Shown here: positions 1-5,239 of the stretch, piece by piece
Layout of the letters: each line of letters opens with the position of its first letter
Position numbering within the stretch: position 1 is the stretch's first letter
Source: Methanocalculus sp.
GTDB lineage: Archaea > Halobacteriota > Methanomicrobia > Methanomicrobiales > Methanocorpusculaceae
Length of the DNA stretch: 6,202 nucleotides
Direction: 5' to 3'
NCBI RefSeq assembly: GCF_029762515.1
Contig: NZ_JARVGN010000098.1
Coordinates: 1 to 6,202, forward strand
The notes under the pieces: model-generated
Told to the model about the DNA's origin: nothing
Database searches by the model: none
The model's input: only the letters and a program-made list of their open reading frames with translations
Position numbers and translations under genes: made by a program

Positions 1-740
1 TCAACTGCTATTGTGTCGACTTCCGCCCTCTCGCCATCCCAGAGGAGGAGGCGGTTTTCAAGGAGTTCACCTGTGTCGGTCAGGTATTTGATGACCTCGT
101 TTGCCTGCACGACTCCGATGAATCCGGCAGTTGTTCCAAGCACAGGAAACGTCTCTTTCGGCGGGGCATGGGGGAAGATACACCTGAGGCAGGCGGTTCT
201 GCCGGGGATAATCGTTGTTGCCTGCCCTGAAAAGCCGTGGATCCCTCCATGGAAGAGCGGAATCCCTTTCTCAAAAGCAGCTTCATTCAGGATGTACCTC
301 GTCTCGAAATTGTCCATCGCATCCACAATCCCATCGGCATCTTTGATCAAGTTGGAGATATTCTCAGAATCAATGGTGGTATGATGTGCCTCTATAATAA
401 TCCCGGGATTCATCGCCTCCATCTTCTGCCGTGCCGATTCACTCTTCTTCTCCCCGATATCCGGGGTTGAGTGGATAATCTGGCGGTTTAGGTTCGAGAG
501 CTCAACGAGATCATTGTCCGCGATGATGATCTTTCCTATCCCGGATGCTGCGAGATAGAGTGCAATTGGGGAGCCCAGGCCCCCGGCTCCTGCGATGAAG
601 ATTGCGGCTTGTTTTAGCTTCTCCTGCCCCTCCTCGCCAAAGAGCATGATCTGGCGGGAGTAGCGTCTCTGTTCGTCTGGTGAAAGCACGCTTGTTTCTT
701 CGGATCTTGTGTTATTGGGTAGAGGGGTTATATCTATCAT
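1..740 (-). CDS. E1-like ThiF/MoeB/HesA family adenylyltransferase, C-terminus cut by window edge
   Basis: ATP-dependent enzyme that adenylates the C-terminal glycine of a ubiquitin-like sulfur carrier (ThiS, MoaD or SAMP), in the cytoplasm. I translated this frame by hand: 246 codons are visible and it is still open at the left edge. Residues 51-56 are the nucleotide-binding GAGGLG loop. DND at 75-77 and LNRQ at 84-87 are the usual ATP-contacting acid and Arg/Gln, Lys98/99 follows, and DAMDN (140-144) carries the metal-binding Asp. CLRC at 184-187 is the first half of the zinc site; the second CxxC should lie outside the window. These are the only cysteines visible, and Gly202 sits where ThiF and MoeB have the crossover-loop cysteine, so an E1 thioester looks unlikely. 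The ATG at 740 lacks a Shine-Dalgarno but follows a TATA-like box, fitting a short leader; a GTG at residue 18 is the alternative. The family is certain; the exact role (UbaA, MoeB or ThiF) is inferred, supported by a carrier gene on the same strand. Confidence 0.92.
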   Translation of the reverse strand, partial: MIDITPLPNNTRSEETSVLSPDEQRRYSRQIMLFGEEGQEKLKQAAIFIAGAGGLGSPIALYLAASGIGKIIIADNDLVELSNLNRQIIHSTPDIGEKKSESARQKMEAMNPGIIIEAHHTTIDSENISNLIKDADGIVDAMDNFETRYILNEAAFEKGIPLFHGGIHGFSGQATTIIPGRTACLRCIFPHAPPKETFPVLGTTAGFIGVVQANEVIKYLTDTGELLENRLLLWDGERAEVDTIAV

Positions 741-770
741 AATATAATTTCTATCACTGCGTTTCCTCTG

Positions 771-780
771 CAATTATATA
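771..780 (-). promoter_or_regulatory. Candidate TATA box for the E1-like gene
   Basis: On the minus strand this reads TATATAATTG, 31-40 nt before the ATG at 740. An archaeal TATA box places transcription start about 25 nt downstream, so the transcript would begin close to the ATG. That fits the absence of a Shine-Dalgarno there. Inferred from sequence only. Confidence 0.45.
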
Positions 781-814
781 CCGCAATTGACACCCGGTAC
801 CAAAATTCCTGACT

Positions 815-849
815 TTCAATATAAATCCAAAAAAAGATATACTTTTGGA
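815..849 (+). promoter_or_regulatory. Candidate promoter/operator for the DUF4352-like gene
   Basis: The segment contains two TATA-like stretches, AATATAAAT (about 819-827) and GATATAC (836-842). The second lies inside a perfect 7-bp inverted repeat, TCCAAAA at 826-832 and TTTTGGA at 843-849, separated by 10 bp. A dyad over a TATA element is a common layout for an archaeal repressor site. It would leave a leader of roughly 65 nt before the start at 929. Confidence 0.35.
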
Positions 850-928
850 AATAATTTCAGCTATATGATCCTGGTTATGGTTTATTGACTGGATTTGATA
901 AGGCATACATGCAGACAGGTGTTTACTT

Positions 929-2143
929 ATGGATATTCGATATCTGAATATAATTACACTTATTATCGGGGTTGCCTTCATATCAACTGTCATCATTGCA
1001 ACTTCTTCTCCAAATCAACCTGTTACAAAATACGAAACGAATTGCATCAGTATAATTTGCACAGATTCATATAACGGATCCCCTCTGGCTCTTGCCTCAC
1101 TCAGTCATTATTTTGGAACACGCGTGATTGATATTCGTTCGACACCTAAAGAGACTCTGGCTCTTCCAAAACCAGAGGAAGAAGATTTGATTCCCGAGAT
1201 CGAGGATGATGATGACCTCTTCGTAAAAACTCTTTTGGAAAAGGGCGAAAGAATCTCTGTTTTGGCTACTCTCTGTAATGAATTGGTAAAGGGGGGAAAC
1301 AGGCCGCTATTGATTACGCAGAGTGAAGAGCTACAGAGATTATCCCTGGAAACCTGGGAAGAAGTTGCATCTATGACAGTTTCTAAGGATTTCATGAAGG
1401 AACATCACAATTTTCAACATGCTATGGTCAAGATGATTGCCACAGCCTCGTACTTTTCACGAGGTCTCCCCGGCTCAGTGAGTGAACGCCAGAAAATGAT
1501 TGTAGATATTACTGAGGCGCAGGCTTCCCTGAATGCTGTAAGAAAAGAGGTAGAGCAGCTCTCGTTAGTCAAGGATGGGAAGAATCCCGCATCGGGTAAT
1601 TATCAGTTCAGGGTTGATACGGCCACTGAGCATGAAATGGCAAAACAAGAGCTTTCAAATATGAACATTTATCCCTTGCCTGATGGTCTCCTACCAATGG
1701 GAAGGGGCTTCAAATACATGGATTCAACACAAAGCAATGATATAATTATATCCCCGCGGTATGCATCAACTCGATCATATTTCTGGTATGAAGATGGAAT
1801 CACAGGGAAGACAGCTCACGTGAATGCTCCAGAAGGTGCAATTTATATTGTAGTACACCTGCGTGTTGCCCATAGTGGGAACCGTGATGGTAAGATCTAT
1901 GCCATTAAGACCCCTCCTCTCTCGTCATTCAGGCTGAATGGGGCTGGTGAAGAGTTTCATCCTATTCAGACAGCACTGTTTACCTCCCTTGGAGAGATGT
2001 ATTCTCAGAAGACGCTGGGTAGGAATGATATAACTACGAGTTCTATCGTTTTTGAAGTGCCATTTGGTTTAAAGCTATCAGACTCGTATCTTGTTATTGA
2101 TCTTGGGTCAGTCTGGGGTAAGCCTGGATGGGTGCTTGGGTGA
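929..2143 (+). CDS. Membrane-anchored extracytoplasmic protein with C-terminal DUF4352-like domain
   Basis: 404-residue protein of unknown function. Residues about 5-25 form one hydrophobic segment after a short N-terminus with one Arg, so it is probably an N-terminal anchor or uncleaved signal with the rest outside the membrane; no convincing lipobox is seen. Residues 82-96 are very acidic (EEED, EDDDD). Residues about 184-214 could form a helix or short coiled coil. The last 120 or so residues (283-404) fit a DUF4352/telokin-like beta-sandwich: the hydrophobic run IYIVVHLRVAHSGN, a TSLGEMY stretch, IVFEVP at 373-378, and a hydrophobic strand ending in WVLG. I recall similar C-termini in hypothetical proteins of Methanomicrobiales. 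The start has AGGTG at 917-921, 7 nt upstream. The gene is visibly more AT-rich than its neighbours and separates two sulfur-relay loci on the opposite strand, which suggests later insertion. The N-terminal 280 residues match no family I know. Confidence 0.85.
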   Translation: MDIRYLNIITLIIGVAFISTVIIATSSPNQPVTKYETNCISIICTDSYNGSPLALASLSHYFGTRVIDIRSTPKETLALPKPEEEDLIPEIEDDDDLFVKTLLEKGERISVLATLCNELVKGGNRPLLITQSEELQRLSLETWEEVASMTVSKDFMKEHHNFQHAMVKMIATASYFSRGLPGSVSERQKMIVDITEAQASLNAVRKEVEQLSLVKDGKNPASGNYQFRVDTATEHEMAKQELSNMNIYPLPDGLLPMGRGFKYMDSTQSNDIIISPRYASTRSYFWYEDGITGKTAHVNAPEGAIYIVVHLRVAHSGNRDGKIYAIKTPPLSSFRLNGAGEEFHPIQTALFTSLGEMYSQKTLGRNDITTSSIVFEVPFGLKLSDSYLVIDLGSVWGKPGWVLG

Positions 2144-2148
2144 AAAAA
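2143..2148 (-). terminator. T-run terminator after the tRNA thiolase gene
   Basis: Six As on the plus strand give six Ts on the minus strand, about 47 nt beyond the thiolase stop at 2195. The run overlaps the last base of the facing gene's stop codon. Confidence 0.45.
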
Positions 2149-2180
2149 GGTCCAATAAGTTCTAAATGAGAGTATTACAA

Positions 2181-2186
2181 TTTTTT
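2181..2186 (+). terminator. T-run terminator after the DUF4352-like gene
   Basis: Six Ts on the plus strand about 40 nt past the stop at 2143, with five more at 2199-2203. Archaeal RNA polymerase terminates at such T-runs without needing a hairpin. The gene converges here with the tRNA thiolase gene. Confidence 0.5.
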
Positions 2187-2194
2187 ATAGTATA

Positions 2195-3208
2195 TCAATT
2201 TTTCTCATTGGCAAGCTCTAAAACCCGGCACACAGCACAGATCTCCCCGCTACAGATCTCACCGCAACGACGGCACCGGTTAACCGCTCCTTCTCCCCGC
2301 ACCCCCGGTTCACCTGCACCGACGATCTCCCGTACATCATCGCGAGCAGAGATCAACTTCTGCCGTGTCCCGGGATACTGCAATTCAAGAGAGCTGAGCA
2401 TCTCCCGCACCTCTCCCCTGAGTGCGGTGTGGGCATACGGGCATTCGGGGAGATCGGTAAATGCCCCCTGCACCATCAGGTAGATCACAATCTCCTTCTC
2501 CGAGAGCGGGAGGAGCGGTTTAATCCTTGGAATAAAACAGTCTGGGTATCCGGATGCGGTATCCATAACCATCCGGGGAAGATCGCCCCGAAGCAGGTTC
2601 ATCAGGACTGATTGTGCCTCGTCATCCAGGTTATGGCCGGTTGCGATCTTGGTTGCCCCGGCACGCCGGGCACCCTCAAGAAGCGCTCTCCTCCTGAGCA
2701 CCCCGCAGACGGTACATGCCTCCTCTTCGCGGCCTTTGAGTAGGGTGTCGAGGTCGGATCCGAAGAGCTCACGAAAACTGATGATCTGCTGCGAAATTCC
2801 AAAACGCCCGACCAATGCAGCTGCTGCCTCCATCGTCTCCTCACGATAGCCTGCGATCCCTTCATCGATGGTTACTGCAACAAGATCCGCAGTTGGCCTG
2901 ACAGCATCGTTCTCTCTGGCACCTTTCTCTGAAGAGTCATCATCACCACCGGAAGCGAGAATCCGGGAGAGGATCATCAGGAGGGCTGTGCTGTCCTTTC
3001 CGCCCGAGAGCCCGACTGCGATCCGGTCGGAATGAGAAATCATGCCCTCGGCTATCATTATATTTCGCACCCGCTCTTCGCAGTCCCTGATGAAATGGTC
3101 TGCACAGAGGTGGCGGTCTGGATCGGTGAGCCGGGCAACGGCAGGCTTCGTGCAGAAGGAGCAGGTTTTATCCTTTCCGGGAATATCACCGCTTTCACCA
3201 TTAATCAT
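2195..3208 (-). CDS. ncsA: PP-loop tRNA 2-thiouridine synthase, TtuA/NcsA family
   Basis: Sulfurtransferase that activates a tRNA uridine with ATP and replaces its 2-oxygen by sulfur, taken in known systems from a ubiquitin-like thiocarboxylate (TtuB in Thermus, SAMP2 in haloarchaea). 337 residues, about the family length. An N-terminal zinc site is seen as C16, C19, C35 and H38. The ATP PP-loop is SGGKDS at 68-73. C165 and C168 (CTVC) plus C256 match the three cysteines that hold the catalytic 4Fe-4S cluster in TtuA. GHNLDDEAQ at 191-199 is the second family signature. A C-terminal zinc ribbon uses C312, C315, C324 and C327. Residues 86-106 are a hydrophilic insert, probably a loop. The gene follows the carrier gene with a 3-nt gap, and its Shine-Dalgarno GGAGG (3220-3216, 7 nt from ATG) lies in that gene's last codons. 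Whether the target is U34 (NcsA) or U54 (TtuA) cannot be told from sequence; archaeal precedent favours U34. Confidence 0.93.
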   Translation of the reverse strand: MINGESGDIPGKDKTCSFCTKPAVARLTDPDRHLCADHFIRDCEERVRNIMIAEGMISHSDRIAVGLSGGKDSTALLMILSRILASGGDDDSSEKGARENDAVRPTADLVAVTIDEGIAGYREETMEAAAALVGRFGISQQIISFRELFGSDLDTLLKGREEEACTVCGVLRRRALLEGARRAGATKIATGHNLDDEAQSVLMNLLRGDLPRMVMDTASGYPDCFIPRIKPLLPLSEKEIVIYLMVQGAFTDLPECPYAHTALRGEVREMLSSLELQYPGTRQKLISARDDVREIVGAGEPGVRGEGAVNRCRRCGEICSGEICAVCRVLELANEKN

Positions 3209-3211
3209 CTC

Positions 3212-3433
3212 TTATCCTCCATGGGAGACGGAAACGATTCTGATCTCATCATCCCCGCGAGCAATGAAATCTTCCGGTACAACAGTTCCATTTCTGATCA
3301 CGATCACGCTTGTCGGGTTGCAGCCAAACCCATCCAGTATTTCTCGAATATTCTGTGGATCCGGAGGGAGGGTGTGGCGGCTTTTGTCGGGGAGAATCAC
3401 CTGCATTTCATAGTGATCTGGATCATAGAGCAT
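3212..3433 (-). CDS. ThiS/MoaD/SAMP-like ubiquitin-fold sulfur carrier ending in Gly-Gly
   Basis: Small beta-grasp protein whose C-terminal glycine is adenylated by an E1-like enzyme and converted to a thiocarboxylate, or in SAMPs joined to lysines. From the second ATG it has 73 residues, within the family range. The middle and end are typical: SVIVIRNGTVVP, then DDEIRIVSVSHGG at the extreme C-terminus with no extra residues. Two adjacent ATGs exist at 3436 and 3433. The Shine-Dalgarno GGAG (3444-3441) is 4 nt from the first and 7 nt from the second, so I chose 3433, matching the spacing used by the thiolase gene. The stop is 3 nt before that gene's start, so the two are surely cotranscribed. 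This points to tRNA thiolation as its main job; protein tagging is possible by analogy with haloarchaeal SAMP2. No strong TATA box is seen upstream. Confidence 0.85.
   Translation of the reverse strand: MLYDPDHYEMQVILPDKSRHTLPPDPQNIREILDGFGCNPTSVIVIRNGTVVPEDFIARGDDEIRIVSVSHGG
3215..3220 (-). promoter_or_regulatory. Shine-Dalgarno of ncsA formed by the carrier's Gly-Gly codons
   Basis: The two final codons of the carrier gene are GGA GGA. They contain GGAGG at 3220-3216, exactly 7 nt before the ncsA ATG at 3208. This is the only good ribosome site for ncsA, so it fixes that start and couples translation of the two genes. Confidence 0.75.
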
Positions 3434-3618
3434 CATAAAGCTCCTGATGGATGACCCTCATGTCTCTCCCCCGCGTATCAGACTGAACCCTCACATCGGG
3501 ATCAGCAGCGTTTATCCATCCGAAGCACCAAGCAACTGTGAAAGCTATGCCATCAAGTATCGCAGGAAAACAATCTCAAGTCATGCTCAGCCAGGGAGTG
3601 GCATCACGGGGGGATCTG

Positions 3619-4083
3619 ATGGATAAAACCGCAAACGAGGCACTGATCGTTCTTGGATGTCCCGAGGTTCCTGTCCAGCAGGCGCTTGCCCTCTATGCAG
3701 CAGACCGGTTGAATGACGATGGATACACGCTCACCATTGCAGGGAACCCCTCTGTTCTGAACCTGCTCAGGATCTCAGATCCAAAAAAGATGTATCTCCG
3801 GGAGCTTGTCGAGCTTGAAAAGTGTATCGATGAACTCTCACAGGAGATCCGGCGGCCATCTCTGGTCCTGGCATTTATCCATAATGATGCCGGGATCTCA
3901 TATGCATCAACGATCCGGTTCCTCTTCCACGGCCGTCTTGTTGTCCTGATCTTTGGGAGGGATGCAGAAGCCCTGGCAGGAGATCTTGATTGCTCCTGCG
4001 ATCTCATTATGGATCCGGCGGTTCATAACCCCGGCAAACTCAGAAGAAAACTCGATCTGGTGATGGGGTGGGAGAAGCGATGA
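3619..4083 (+). CDS. DUF1890 family methanogen-specific protein
   Basis: Conserved protein of unknown function, known to me only from methanogens. The frame opens at a GTG at 3538, but I prefer the ATG at 3619 (154 residues). It has a G-run (3608-3613) 5 nt upstream like that of the next gene, and family members begin just before the ALIVLGCPEVPVQ block, here at residues 8-20. Further marks are TLTIAGNPSVLNLL (37-50), SDPKKMY (53-59) and a hydrophobic FLFHGRLVVLIFG strand (101-113). Cysteines sit at 14, 69, 125 and 127. The alternation of hydrophobic strands and helices, with VLGCP near the start and an AGNP turn, suggests a Rossmann-like alpha/beta fold; that is inference. The stop overlaps the start of a 19-codon ORF (ATGA), then comes DUF1894, so this is the first gene of a coupled operon. 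It is divergent from the sulfur-carrier operon. Confidence 0.88.
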   Translation: MDKTANEALIVLGCPEVPVQQALALYAADRLNDDGYTLTIAGNPSVLNLLRISDPKKMYLRELVELEKCIDELSQEIRRPSLVLAFIHNDAGISYASTIRFLFHGRLVVLIFGRDAEALAGDLDCSCDLIMDPAVHNPGKLRRKLDLVMGWEKR

Positions 4084-4139
4084 AAGTAAAGGGAGACTTC
4101 TATCGAGCAGAAAGAACATTTCAGGGGGGTATTCTATAA
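4080..4139 (+). CDS. 19-codon ORF coupled between DUF1890 and DUF1894 genes
   Basis: Candidate microprotein MKVKGDFYRAERTFQGGIL. Its ATG overlaps the DUF1890 stop as ATGA (4080-4083). Its stop TAA (4137-4139) shares the A of the DUF1894 start as TAATG. GGAG at 4071-4074 lies 5 nt upstream. It fills the gap between the two genes exactly, a geometry typical of translationally coupled genes. The peptide is basic, with no membrane segment and no cysteine, and I recognise no family. It could be a real microprotein or only a coupling device that carries ribosomes to DUF1894. It could also be chance: a 19-codon ORF is weak evidence alone, and the DUF1894 gene has its own ribosome site inside it. Confidence 0.4.
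   Translation: MKVKGDFYRAERTFQGGIL
4123..4130 (+). promoter_or_regulatory. Shine-Dalgarno of the DUF1894 gene
   Basis: AGGGGGGT, 8 nt before the ATG at 4139. Like the G-run before DUF1890 it is all G at its core, so it would pair with the 16S rRNA end partly through G-U pairs. It also encodes Gln-Gly-Gly of the 19-codon ORF. Confidence 0.55.
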
Positions 4140-4426
4140 TGAGCTGTGTACAGAACCTTGGATATGAGGTGATCCTGGAATACACCTCCTTCAGGGAGAG
4201 CCGGGAATATATTGAGAAGCACTATACCGAGGTATACTATGTCGATCCCGGATTCCTCCTCTTTGAGAAACGGATGATAGGGGTGCCTCCGATTGCAGTT
4301 GCCATTGAAGGAGCGGACACGGTGATCCTCCCTTATACAAAGCCCTGTTTTGGGACCTACCTTCTCCGGGTGCAGGATGAGGAAGGGGCGGCCTATGTCC
4401 GGGCGAATGCACGTCGGAAACCGTGA
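4139..4426 (+). CDS. DUF1894 family methanogen-specific protein
   Basis: 95-residue protein of unknown function from a family I know only from methanogens; the length is near the family norm. Typical blocks are CVQNLGYEVIL at the start, YYVDPGFLLFE (33-43), IGVPPI (47-52) and PYTKPCFGTYLL (65-76). It has two cysteines, C3 and C70; the second sits in the conserved TKPC block and is the most likely functional one, an inference. There is no signal peptide or membrane segment, so it is cytoplasmic. The family often neighbours DUF1890 genes and the two probably act together. It is the last gene of this operon. No clear T-run terminator follows; the sequence goes into an AT-rich, promoter-like stretch. 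Confidence 0.9.
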   Translation: MSCVQNLGYEVILEYTSFRESREYIEKHYTEVYYVDPGFLLFEKRMIGVPPIAVAIEGADTVILPYTKPCFGTYLLRVQDEEGAAYVRANARRKP

Positions 4427-4440
4427 AAAACTTATATTTC
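4427..4440 (+). promoter_or_regulatory. Candidate archaeal promoter (TATA-like) reading into the repeat region
   Basis: AAAAACTTATATTTC directly after the DUF1894 stop resembles an A-rich BRE plus TATA element. No gene follows on the plus strand, so if active it would make a non-coding transcript starting near 4460. Confidence 0.35.
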
Positions 4441-4508
4441 TTTAATATCTCTACCCCTTAAAACTCCCATAAATCCCTCAATATTCCTCTAATTGGGTGC
4501 ATAGGTTT

Positions 4509-4533
4509 GACCCCTCCCGGCTTCAGGGGGGGC
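4509..4533. repeat. C-rich/G-rich hairpin, inverted relative of the repeat-end hairpins
   Basis: GACCCCTCCC, then CTTC, then AGGGGGGGC. Read in the opposite direction it resembles the conserved hairpin at the ends of copies A and B, with about two thirds of positions matching by eye. With 4831-4853 it could form the imperfect terminal inverted repeat of a roughly 345-bp element. The similarity may simply reflect that both are C-run/G-run hairpins. Confidence 0.35.
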
Positions 4534-4582
4534 ACTGCCTGCCCCCTTTCGCCTGTTGGGGTGGGCGACCTGCGGTCACCAA

Positions 4583-4627
4583 GCGGGGCTGATTGCCCCG
4601 CAATGAGGATTATGGCGCTGTCGCGCC
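4583..4627. repeat. Two adjacent short hairpins
   Basis: GCGGGGC (4583-4589) and GCCCCGC (4595-4601) form a perfect 7-bp stem with a TGATT loop. GGCGC (4614-4618) and GCGCC (4623-4627) form a perfect 5-bp stem with a TGTC loop. They would fold in RNA from either strand. Confidence 0.55.
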
Positions 4628-4674
4628 GGAATTGTTTTCATTTCAATCTCATTGGAGAGAAACAAACGACAGTA

Positions 4675-4869
4675 ACGCGCCCTGCCGCTTCCCCTTCTTT
4701 GATGGATCCGCAGCCACCCGCATCGCCCATTTATCCCGTTTCATCCACAGGGGCTCCCTGAGCTTACCCATTCCTCTCACTTCCCACCGGTGCCAGCTGG
4801 CGATGCCTGTTTTTGCCCTGCTATCCTTCTGCCCCCCTCAGGAGAGGGGGGATCAAAGGGGGGTTGCCT
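4675..4869 (+). repeat. Direct repeat, copy A
   Basis: First of two direct copies of about 195 bp. Both start with ACGCGCCCTGCC, share GATGGATCCGCA and CGCATCGCCCAT, a diverged middle, TTACCCATTCC, and GCCAGCTGGCGATGCCTG. Their last 50 nt (here 4820-4869) are identical. That end holds a perfect 8-bp hairpin, CCCCCCTC at 4832-4839, loop AGGA, GAGGGGGG at 4844-4851, then ATCAAA and a six-G run. No transposase is present. Confidence 0.85.
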
Positions 4870-4888
4870 ATGTGTTGTGTGTCACAGA

Positions 4889-4921
4889 ACAGGTCTTTTC
4901 AAGAGTAATGAAAGAACCTGT
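4889..4921. repeat. Long hairpin in the spacer between the repeat copies
   Basis: ACAGGTCTTTTCA (4889-4901) pairs with TGAAAGAACCTGT (4909-4921): 13 positions with one mismatch and one G-T wobble, and a 7-nt loop. It lies in the 72-nt spacer between copies A and B and is not part of either. It could act as a transcript structure or a protein-binding dyad. Confidence 0.55.
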
Positions 4922-4941
4922 AAGCGCATTTGTCTTATATG

Positions 4942-5134
4942 ACGCGCCCTGCCATTCCCCTTCTTCGATGGATCCGCAACCATCCGCATCGCCCATCAAT
5001 CCCGCATCCTACCCAGAAACTGCGTTGGGCTTACCCATTCCCGCCACCCCTGCCGGCGCCAGCTGGCGATGCCTGCTTTTGCCAGCTATCCTTCTGCCCC
5101 CCTCAGGAGAGGGGGGATCAAAGGGGGGTTGCCT
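4942..5134 (+). repeat. Direct repeat, copy B
   Basis: Second copy of the repeat, same orientation, 267 bp after copy A start to start. The final 50 nt (5085-5134) are identical to copy A, including the hairpin at 5097-5116. The middle is more diverged with small indels. In this copy the shared core is a perfect 12-bp palindrome, CGCCAGCTGGCG at 5057-5068; copy A has one changed base at its left end. Confidence 0.85.
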
Positions 5135-5159
5135 TGGGTGCCGGATGTCACATTAAAGG

Positions 5160-5177
5160 TCGTTCAGGTTGGAACGA
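5160..5177. repeat. Short perfect hairpin after copy B
   Basis: TCGTTC (5160-5165) and GAACGA (5172-5177) form a perfect 6-bp stem with an AGGTTG loop. Confidence 0.45.
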
Positions 5178-5239
5178 GAAAACTGTAAGAGCGGTCAATG
5201 ATAGTCGGAATGCAGGATAAAATGAGAAATTCCCTCCGT

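Noticed and set aside
13..470. Open frames of 123 and 77 codons on the plus strand and 68 on the minus near the left edge
   Set aside because: The E1-like frame covers this stretch with unmistakable motifs; the others are its shadows.
2181..2483. Plus-strand frame of 105 codons after the DUF4352-like gene
   Set aside because: It is antisense to the thiolase C-terminus with its zinc ribbon and has no family signal.
3032..3454. Plus-strand frames of 140 and 123 codons opposite the thiolase and carrier genes
   Set aside because: They lie antisense to two clearly recognised genes and show no family features.
3538..3618. GTG start at 3538 giving DUF1890 an extra 27 residues
   Set aside because: No Shine-Dalgarno precedes it, and the family's conserved block begins just after the ATG at 3619, which has a G-run at suitable distance.
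4628..4665. CATTTCAATCTCATTGGAGAGAAAC-like stretch resembling a CRISPR repeat (longest quoted part: TTTCAATCTCATTGG)
   Set aside because: It occurs once only, with no second copy at spacer distance and no cas gene in the window.
4593..5220. Plus-strand open frames of 96 and 187 codons across the repeats
   Set aside because: They read the same repeat in different frames in copies A and B, are Pro/Ser-rich, and have no ribosome site; the repetition is at DNA level.
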